Origin: JAENVT01 sp040006755
GTDB taxonomy: Bacteria; Actinomycetota; Acidimicrobiia; Acidimicrobiales; Ilumatobacteraceae
Length of the DNA stretch: 18,524 bases
Reading direction: 5' to 3'
NCBI GenBank assembly: GCA_040006755.1
Contig: JBDTWJ010000067.1
Span: forward strand, 1-18,524
Numbering within the stretch: position 1 is the stretch's first letter; each line of letters opens with the position of its first letter. The translations under genes and the position numbers were made by a program. This document shows positions 13,258 to 18,524 of this stretch, in pieces. The notes beneath the pieces are model-generated. The model did no database searches. It was not told where the DNA came from and saw nothing but the letters and a program-made list of their open reading frames with translations.

Positions 13258-14873
13258 GCCGGAGTGCTCCGCTGTTGTTGGCCGTAGGCCTTGCCTTCGG
13301 ACATGAATTGGCGGAACCTGCGCCGCCATTGGTCTCTGCGCCGTACCCAGTACGCGATGAGCAGGATCAGCAGCATCGCCCCCACTGCGCCGCGCAGCGC
13401 TGCGGCGGTCGTCGATTGGCCGAGTCGTTCGGCGTGACGCACGAGCAGAATGGTGCACGCCGCGAGGGCGCTGACGACAATGGGAATGCCGACACGCAGT
13501 GCGCTCGACATGCCAGCCATCTCCGGCGGAACGAACGCTTGCGCGCCGGTGCTCGTGGGGTCTGGTGCGTCGCGGACGATGCTGACCACGCCGCCGGCTG
13601 CGCCGCCGAGCACGGTGGGAACAGCGAGGACGGCGGCGGGGACGATCGCCCGTGTGCCCAGCACCGCTACCGCGGCTACTGCCGCGACGACTGCGAATGG
13701 GATCAACGCGATGGCTGGCGCGAGGAGATGATGCGACAACAGTTCGCCGCGTTCGATGGGGAGGCTGTCGGTCCGGTCTGGCTGATCGACTTCCTGCGAC
13801 AACGGCTCCATCGCTTCCAGGCCGAGCAGGAACAGCATCAGCGCGGTGCCGACGATGGCCGGCGTCGTGCCGCGCATCACCATCGCCTGAAACACCCCGG
13901 CCATCGACGCGAAGGCGGTCATGCGCACGAGCCGCGTGGCGGGAAAGCGGGCAACACTGGCAACGCCGCGCCGCACGATGGGCTGGCGGATCCACCGCGG
14001 CACGGTGATCCAAGGGTGGCCTCGCGTCTGCTCCTGGTTCAACTGGCGACGCAGCAGGATCACCGTGCGAAGGTCCTGCATCGTGACCGCGAACCGGAGC
14101 TGAGCGACAAGACTGCTGCGCCGAGCAAGGGCATCGAGCGAGGTCTGCTGCAGCATGCTGATGCCGACGATCAACACGATCACCGCGACCATCGGAGCGG
14201 CGAAATCAATGGGGTGCTGCCGCCAGCCCCACATGGCCAAGCTGCCGAACGTGTTGGCCGGTCCCGGGATGTGCCACGCCAGCGTTGCGGCCTGCCAACC
14301 GACAATGCCGAGGCCGACAGACGTCGCGATCCAGAGCGGCAACCGAACGGCGTGGGCGACCAACGCAGTGCCGGCCCACAGCAAGGCCGTGGTGATGCCG
14401 AACGCTGCGCCGCTCGCGGCCCACGCAACGGGCGTACCGGGGAGCCGTCGCCCCGCCAACTGCCCGACGATTGCGCCGAACACCGCCGAGAGCGATGCCG
14501 CGCTTCGTGCCCGCTGAGTGACAGGTCGCAGCAGGGCCCGCATCCGGTCGACGGGCGAGAGCATCACGTAAGCGACGTCGGGTGCCTCCAGCGCCAGCGG
14601 GCCACCTTGCGCTCCGCTGCGCAGCGCGGCGAGAAAGGCCAGCGCCGTGATCATCCCGATCAGCGCCGGGCCATTCTTCGCGATTTCGGCGACCGTGGAA
14701 GCCGACACACCGCGGTCGCCGATGGAGCTGCTGATCCACAGCACCGTCCCGCCACCGAACAGGGCGACCAGGTACACGCGGTACGCGGCGTCGAACCATT
14801 CGATGGCACCGAGACGATGACGCTTTCGGCGGCGTCTGAGATCGTGCAGGACGTCGATGGCGGCGTCACTCAC
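13254..14873 (-). CDS. ABC transporter membrane subunit, family unassigned
   Basis: A 539-residue integral membrane protein paired with the downstream ATPase. After a basic cytosolic N-terminus (HDLRRRRKRHRL) there are about ten or more hydrophobic segments in two clusters, at about 30-240 and 330-515, separated by a hydrophilic, Arg/Gln-rich stretch (around 250-305, VILLRRQLNQEQTRG). It ends with a basic tail. This layout resembles large actinobacterial ABC-2-like permeases, but no named family is recognised and no substrate can be given. The GTG at 14873 is chosen: it overlaps the sulfurtransferase stop by eight bases and has GAGG nine bases upstream; an in-frame ATG at 14927 would lie deep inside the previous gene. 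It overlaps the ATPase start by four bases. Confidence 0.85.
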   Translation of the reverse strand: MSDAAIDVLHDLRRRRKRHRLGAIEWFDAAYRVYLVALFGGGTVLWISSSIGDRGVSASTVAEIAKNGPALIGMITALAFLAALRSGAQGGPLALEAPDVAYVMLSPVDRMRALLRPVTQRARSAASLSAVFGAIVGQLAGRRLPGTPVAWAASGAAFGITTALLWAGTALVAHAVRLPLWIATSVGLGIVGWQAATLAWHIPGPANTFGSLAMWGWRQHPIDFAAPMVAVIVLIVGISMLQQTSLDALARRSSLVAQLRFAVTMQDLRTVILLRRQLNQEQTRGHPWITVPRWIRQPIVRRGVASVARFPATRLVRMTAFASMAGVFQAMVMRGTTPAIVGTALMLFLLGLEAMEPLSQEVDQPDRTDSLPIERGELLSHHLLAPAIALIPFAVVAAVAAVAVLGTRAIVPAAVLAVPTVLGGAAGGVVSIVRDAPDPTSTGAQAFVPPEMAGMSSALRVGIPIVVSALAACTILLVRHAERLGQSTTAAALRGAVGAMLLILLIAYWVRRRDQWRRRFRQFMSEGKAYGQQQRSTPA

Positions 14874-15690
14874 CGGTTTCGGCCTCACGGTGCGGATCGG
14901 CGGACCAGCCCGACCAGCTGGCCACATACAGCCGCGGCGCAGCGAGACCAGCGTGTTCCATGGCGAGCACGTTCATGCACGCGCTGACGCCGGAGCCACA
15001 GTACGCGACGACTTCGTGCTGGTCGTCGACGCCCAGTTGCCGATAGTGCTCGCGCAGATCGTCGGCCGACAGCGGCGTGGTGTCGTTGCCGAGCACGGCC
15101 GACCACGGCGCGCTGCGGGCACCCGGAATGTGGCCGGGGCGTTTGTCGATCTGGACGACCTCGCCGATGAACCGCTCGGGCGAGCGAGCATCGATTGCTG
15201 CGCCGCCCGCGGCGACGATCCGTTCGACGTCAGCGGCAGTCGCCAGCCGATCGCTCGGCCAATCCTGTGCAGCAAAGACGGCCGGGGTCGTTGTGCGCAC
15301 CGGACCGGTCTCGGTGGGTCCGGACCACGCATCGAGACCACCGACAAGTACGGCTGCATCGCAGCCGAGCATCCGCAGCATCACCACCAGGCGTCCCGAC
15401 GTCAGACCGCCGGTGTCGTCGTACCCGATGACCAGCGAATCGTTGGCGATACCGAGTAAACCCATGGCAGCGGCAAACGCTTCTGGTGTCGGAAAGGGGT
15501 GACGGCCTTCGGTGTCGGCTTGACCGTGACCCGCCAGTTGATGGTCGAGATCGACCCACACGGCGCCGGCGATGTGTCGCTCCTCGAACGCGGCCCGACC
15601 GTCGCGACCGTCGAGGTACCAGCGCACGTCGGTCAGCACAGCCTGGGGGTGAGCGGCAACGAACTCCGCGTCGACGAAGGGATCGATCAT
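14866..15690 (-). CDS. sseA: Two-domain rhodanese, 3-mercaptopyruvate-type sulfurtransferase
   Basis: A 274-residue sulfurtransferase with an inactive N-terminal rhodanese domain (about 3-125) and a catalytic C-terminal one (about 150-265). The active-site loop is CGSGVS, beginning at Cys231; a CG-S-G-V-T/S loop is typical of 3-mercaptopyruvate sulfurtransferases, whereas thiosulfate rhodaneses usually have CRKGVT. The N-terminal domain has YDDTGG where the Cys would be. It transfers sulfur as an enzyme-bound persulfide to thiol or other acceptors in the cytosol. Its ATG overlaps the larC stop by four bases (ATGA) and its end overlaps the permease start by eight. This tight coupling suggests expression together with nickel-pincer cofactor genes, possibly as a sulfur donor (inference). 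Length is typical of the family. Confidence 0.9.
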   Translation of the reverse strand: MIDPFVDAEFVAAHPQAVLTDVRWYLDGRDGRAAFEERHIAGAVWVDLDHQLAGHGQADTEGRHPFPTPEAFAAAMGLLGIANDSLVIGYDDTGGLTSGRLVVMLRMLGCDAAVLVGGLDAWSGPTETGPVRTTTPAVFAAQDWPSDRLATAADVERIVAAGGAAIDARSPERFIGEVVQIDKRPGHIPGARSAPWSAVLGNDTTPLSADDLREHYRQLGVDDQHEVVAYCGSGVSACMNVLAMEHAGLAAPRLYVASWSGWSADPHREAETGE

Positions 15691-16910
15691 TGAACGTCTC
15701 GTTCGGCGAGTGCGGCTGCCTGGGCCAACACCTCGCGCAGCGGACGTCCGAGTGCTGCTGCGGCTGCGGCTGCGTCGTCGTACTCGACCTTCACCCGACC
15801 GAGGGCGACCTTGGCGCGCACGGTGTGACCATCGATGTTCACCACGCGTTCGCTGCGCTGCTGCGGCCAGCGCCGCAACTCCATGCCCCGCAGGCCGAGC
15901 GAGCCGGTCTCGCGCAGCATCAGAGCACCGAGCAGGGCGGCGGAGGACGGGTCGCACAGCACGTGCAGGGTGTGTGCCGGGCGTCCCTTCTTCATCACGA
16001 TCGGTGAGGCCCACGCGTCGTGCGCGCCGGCCGCGATCAGCGACGCGATCGTGTGGGCGATCACCTCGCCAGTGGCGTCGTCGACATTTGTCTCCAACAG
16101 CCGCACCAGCTGGCCGGGCTCGGGTATCACGCTCCTCGACGCGGCGTCGCCGATCACCACCTGGACGACGTTGGGGCGACCGGGGATGTCGGCACTCCCG
16201 GCGCCGTAGCCGACCGAGGTGACCTCGAACTCCGGCATCGGTCCGAACTCGTCGGCGAGCGCACACATCAACGCGACCCCGGTTGGTGTGGCCAACTCTT
16301 TGCGGTCGTCGATACCGCGGCTGGGAGCGTTACGGCGCGCGAGCAACTCGGTAACTGCGGGCGCGGGGTTGGGGAGCTGGCCGTGGGCGGCCATTACAGT
16401 GCCTTCGCCAACGGTGATCGAACTACAGACGATCCGCTCGATGTCGAGCGACTCCAGGGCCGCGCAGGTGCCGACGATGTCGACGATGGCGTCGAGGGAT
16501 CCGACCTCGTGGAACTCGACGTCGTCGGCTGGCATTCGGTGCATCTTTCCTTCCACGTCGGCGAGCATGCCGAAGGTACGTTGAGCACGGTCACGAACTC
16601 GTTCGGGAAGGTCCGCGGCATCGATCAATTCACGGATGGCGCTGTAGCCGCCGTGATGATCCCGATCCTCGTGCTCGTGATCCTGGTCGTGGTGATCGTG
16701 ATGGTGTTCGTCGAGCACGACAACATGAGCCTGCGTAGCGGCGAGGCCGCAGCGCGTCACGCCCTCGAACGTCAATGCGTAGCCGTCGAGATCAAGCCGA
16801 CCGATGAGGTCGGCGATCACTACGGGGTCGGCGCCGGCGTCGACCAAAGCCGCCATGCTCATGTCGCCGGCTGTTCCGGCGAAGCAGTGGAACCAGGCGG
16901 TTCGGGTCAC
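15687..16910 (-). CDS. larC: Nickel insertion protein LarC
   Basis: LarC inserts nickel into the pyridinium dithiocarboxylate precursor in a CTP-dependent reaction, the final step in making the nickel-pincer nucleotide cofactor of lactate racemase LarA and its relatives. The 407-residue protein begins with the family motif WFHCFAGTAGDM (6-17). A His/Asp-rich loop (about 68-87, including EHHHDHHDQDHEHE) can bind nickel. Later landmarks are DDVEFHEVGSLDAIVDIVG, GHG-like MAAHGQLPNPAP, LLETNVDDATGEV and MKKGRPAHTLHVLC. In Lactiplantibacillus plantarum larC is read through a programmed frameshift; here it is one uninterrupted frame. The GTG start overlaps the larB stop by four bases (GTGA), supporting the start and co-translation. 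LarE and LarA are not in the window. Confidence 0.96.
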   Translation of the reverse strand: MTRTAWFHCFAGTAGDMSMAALVDAGADPVVIADLIGRLDLDGYALTFEGVTRCGLAATQAHVVVLDEHHHDHHDQDHEHEDRDHHGGYSAIRELIDAADLPERVRDRAQRTFGMLADVEGKMHRMPADDVEFHEVGSLDAIVDIVGTCAALESLDIERIVCSSITVGEGTVMAAHGQLPNPAPAVTELLARRNAPSRGIDDRKELATPTGVALMCALADEFGPMPEFEVTSVGYGAGSADIPGRPNVVQVVIGDAASRSVIPEPGQLVRLLETNVDDATGEVIAHTIASLIAAGAHDAWASPIVMKKGRPAHTLHVLCDPSSAALLGALMLRETGSLGLRGMELRRWPQQRSERVVNIDGHTVRAKVALGRVKVEYDDAAAAAAALGRPLREVLAQAAALAERDVQ

Positions 16911-17644
16911 GGCATCATTCTGGCGATCGCGCACGCTGCTCCAAACCCGTTGTCGATTCCCACCACTGTGACTCCACTCGCGCACGAAGCGTGCATCGCC
17001 AGTAAAGCGGTGATCCCATCGAGGCTGGAGCCATAGCCGACGCTGGTGGGCACTGCGATCACGGGTCCGTTGGTCAGGCCGCCGATCACGCTGGCCAGCG
17101 CGCCCTCCATTCCCGCGACTACAACGACGGCGTCGGCCGAGGTGATCCGGTCGAGGTGGGCGAGCAGGCGGTGCAGTCCCGCCACGCCAATGTCGGCGAG
17201 CCGGTCGGGCTCGAAGCCATATGCCCGCAACGTGAGCACGCACTCGTCGACGATCGGGCCATCGCTGGTGCCCGCGCTGGCGACCAAGATGTTGGACGTG
17301 CGAGAGGCCTCTGGCCGGCGCCACAGGATTGCACCGGTTGCCTGCTCGCCGGGGCCGAACTCGGCCTGCACGGCCTCCAGCTGGAAGGCGTCCGCCCGCG
17401 TCAACAGCACCGGTCCGACCCCATGCGTCATCAGTTCGCCAACGATCGCCACGCATTGATCGGCGCTCTTGCCGCGACCGTAGACCGCCTCGGGCATTCC
17501 CTGCCGCAACGCGCGATGGTGGTCGACCAGGGCATCGCCGGCCTCCGCGAACGGCAATCGTCGGAGGCGCTCCATGGCGGTGTCGGGATCGAGCGATCCA
17601 CCGCGCACGTCGTCGATCAGTTGGCGCAGTGTTGCTTCGTCCAC
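16907..17644 (-). CDS. larB: Nickel-pincer cofactor biosynthesis protein LarB
   Basis: LarB carboxylates the pyridinium ring of nicotinic acid adenine dinucleotide and hydrolyses it, the first step of nickel-pincer cofactor synthesis. The 245-residue protein has the usual length. The N-terminal region (about 1-110) is LarB-specific (AVYGRGKS at 54-60), and the C-terminal part (about 118-240) is PurE-like, with VASAGTSDGPIVDE (121-134), VVVVAGMEGALASVIGG (173-189), PTSVGYGSSLDG (199-210) and GIDNGFGAA (229-237). Cys221 in MHASCASGV is at the place of the catalytic cysteine described for LarB. The GTG start at 17644 follows the cyclic-nucleotide-binding gene by 19 bases and is chosen because the family N-terminus begins there. 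It overlaps larC by four bases. Confidence 0.95.
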   Translation of the reverse strand: MDEATLRQLIDDVRGGSLDPDTAMERLRRLPFAEAGDALVDHHRALRQGMPEAVYGRGKSADQCVAIVGELMTHGVGPVLLTRADAFQLEAVQAEFGPGEQATGAILWRRPEASRTSNILVASAGTSDGPIVDECVLTLRAYGFEPDRLADIGVAGLHRLLAHLDRITSADAVVVVAGMEGALASVIGGLTNGPVIAVPTSVGYGSSLDGITALLAMHASCASGVTVVGIDNGFGAACAIARMMP

Positions 17645-17663
17645 CCGCCCATTGTGGCGGCGA

Positions 17664-18065
17664 TCAGCTCCCGGTATCGAGTGCGTCGAGAAAAGCTTCG
17701 CCGGGAATCCGCAGGATGCTGCCTGCCGCGGTGCACCGTACGGTCGCTGTGCGTGGCACGTCGTAGAGCACGCCGAGCTCGCCGAACGAGTCGCCGGCAC
17801 GTAACACGCGGATGAAATCGGATGTGTGACCAAAGTGGCTGATCAGTATCTCGAACGTGCCGTCGATGATGAAGAACAGGTCGTCGGCATACTCACCCTG
17901 TCTGATGATGGTCTCGCCGACGACAACATGTTCACGGGTTGTTGCGTCGGCGAGTTCGCGCAGCCCGGCGGGGGTCGCAAAGCGCAGCGAAGGGATCGTT
18001 CCGAGGAGTGACGCCTCCGGTCGCGTCGGGTGGCTGATGGTCGCAGGATCACGATCGTCTGACAT
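17664..18065 (-). CDS. Stand-alone cyclic-nucleotide-binding domain protein
   Basis: A 133-residue protein that is essentially one cAMP/cGMP-binding beta-barrel. Visible are VVVGETIIRQGEYADDLFFI (47-66) and the phosphate-binding cassette FGELGVLYDVPRTATV (94-109), with Glu96 and Arg105 in the positions that contact the cyclic nucleotide, so binding is plausible. No DNA-binding or catalytic domain follows, so it must act by protein contact or be a ligand buffer. The ATG at 18065 is preceded by TAGGGT seven bases upstream. It is the first gene of the run leading into larB, larC, sseA and the ABC genes, separated from larB by 19 bases. The start could in principle be further upstream, but that would overlap the promoter region shared with pheA. 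Confidence 0.87.
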   Translation of the reverse strand: MSDDRDPATISHPTRPEASLLGTIPSLRFATPAGLRELADATTREHVVVGETIIRQGEYADDLFFIIDGTFEILISHFGHTSDFIRVLRAGDSFGELGVLYDVPRTATVRCTAAGSILRIPGEAFLDALDTGS

Positions 18066-18072
18066 CAACGCG

Positions 18073-18078
18073 ACCCTA
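18073..18078 (-). promoter_or_regulatory. -10 element of the cNMP-binding/lar operon
   Basis: On the minus strand TAGGGT (TANNNT) ends seven bases before the ATG at 18065, with no Shine-Dalgarno sequence. It is the likely promoter for the whole run down to the ABC ATPase. The 167-base divergent gap to pheA also holds a small GCGCC/GGCGC hairpin at 18119-18133 of unknown meaning. Confidence 0.5.
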
Positions 18079-18219
18079 GGTTTGCCGAACACTGACTTCA
18101 CCTGTCCATACCACGATCGCGCCAGTGAGGCGCTTCCCGTGACGGTCGTCGGCACGGATGTAGCTGTGGGACTCTCGGCGTTGCACGTCATATCGCTCGG
18201 CGGAAAGAGCGCCGACCAA

Positions 18220-18225
18220 TAGCCT
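18220..18225 (+). promoter_or_regulatory. -10 element of pheA
   Basis: TAGCCT (TANNNT) ends seven bases before the GTG at 18233. An in-frame TGA at 18227-18229 excludes an upstream start, and no ribosome binding site is present, so the mRNA is probably leaderless. Confidence 0.55.
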
Positions 18226-18232
18226 GTGATAC

Positions 18233-18524
18233 GTGATTGCCTCCACAACTCGCGTCGGCTTCCTCGGGCCGCTCGGTACGTTCACCGAGCAGGCGCTGAA
18301 GTCGCAGCTCGATCTTGCCGCGGCCGAGCATGTGCTGTTCCGAACGATGCCCGACGTCCTCGATGCAGTGGAGACCGGCGAAGTCGATTTCGGGTTCGTG
18401 GCCATCGAGAACTCCATCGAGGGCACGGTCAACCTGACGCAGGACGAGTTGGCGTTCAGCCACGAGCTACTGATCCAGCGCGAGGTGGTGCTCGACATCG
18501 AACACTGCCTGCTGGCGAAGCCCG
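18233..18524 (+). CDS. pheA: Prephenate dehydratase, N-terminal part (cut by window end)
   Basis: Prephenate dehydratase converts prephenate to phenylpyruvate in phenylalanine synthesis. Only the first 97 codons are present; the frame is open at the right edge. Family motifs are clear: GFLGPLGTFTEQAL (9-22) and DFGFVAIENSIEGTV (52-66), followed by the Q-D-E-L-A segment and the LLIQREVVLDIEHCLLAKP strand. Because the protein begins directly with the dehydratase domain, there is no N-terminal chorismate mutase domain, as in other actinobacterial PheA. The start is GTG 18233, because an in-frame stop lies just before it. It is divergent from the cNMP-binding/lar operon; the 167 bases between hold both promoters. 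An ACT domain would be expected beyond the window. Confidence 0.93.
   Translation, partial: MIASTTRVGFLGPLGTFTEQALKSQLDLAAAEHVLFRTMPDVLDAVETGEVDFGFVAIENSIEGTVNLTQDELAFSHELLIQREVVLDIEHCLLAKP

Noticed and set aside
13128..14987. Long open frame on the + strand opposite the ABC permease (619 codons)
   Set aside because: It is antisense to a membrane protein with clear hydrophobic segments; its own translation is Arg/His/Gln-rich with no domain, as expected for a shadow frame in high-GC DNA.
16670..16720. Repetitive GTGATC/GTGGTC-like bases suggesting a repeat array
   Set aside because: They are simply the codons of the His/Asp-rich loop of LarC on the minus strand.
17645..17660. CCGCC/GGCGG hairpin just before larB
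   Set aside because: Five-base GC stem in high-GC sequence is easily due to chance; no other regulatory sign.
18119..18133. Small GCGCC/GGCGC hairpin in the pheA/cNMP gap, considered as an attenuator or terminator
   Set aside because: Only five pairs, no T tract, and it lies upstream of the predicted pheA transcription start.

Overview
The window is high-GC bacterial DNA, densely packed with genes on both strands, with no RNA gene, insertion sequence, integrase or CRISPR array that I can see. The protein families point to an actinobacterium: a TIGR03086/mycothiol-isomerase-like protein, a DUF2510 protein, frequent GTG starts, and many starts preceded by a TANNNT hexamer with no Shine-Dalgarno sequence, which is the pattern of leaderless transcripts. 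A lineage such as Acidimicrobiia is possible but is a guess. No intergenic gap exceeds about 170 bases.

Left part (1-6682). An exported SGNH/GDSL hydrolase is followed by a TetR regulator divergent from a SnoaL-like protein and a DinB/MDMPI-like protein; a perfect 22-base palindrome lies between the -35 and -10 of the divergent promoter. Next come a HpcG/MhpD-type hydratase (+) and, converging on it, an RraA-type pyruvate aldolase plus a Rid-family protein (-). Together these resemble the lower half of a meta-cleavage catabolic pathway. A membrane GGDEF-EAL protein follows, with an intact GGDEF motif and several substituted EAL residues.

Middle part (6683-12500). On the + strand are glutamyl-Q tRNA(Asp) synthetase, a small 2-oxoglutarate/Fe(II) oxygenase and a lipoprotein L,D-transpeptidase with a Thr/Pro linker. 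On the - strand are a soluble protein with a GGDEF-like fold that has lost its catalytic motif, a large protein with an N-terminal metallo-beta-lactamase part and a C-terminal Rieske cluster (CMP-Neu5Ac-hydroxylase-like), and a low-complexity DUF2510 protein.

Right part (12580-18065). Six genes lie head-to-tail on the - strand: a stand-alone cyclic-nucleotide-binding protein, larB, larC, a 3-mercaptopyruvate-type sulfurtransferase, an ABC permease and its ATPase. The last five overlap by 4, 4, 8 and 4 bases and are probably translationally coupled. LarB and LarC make the nickel-pincer nucleotide cofactor, whose synthesis needs sulfur (LarE, not in the window); a sulfurtransferase and a transporter coupled to larBC is the most interesting arrangement here. 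The window ends inside pheA (prephenate dehydratase), divergent from this operon.
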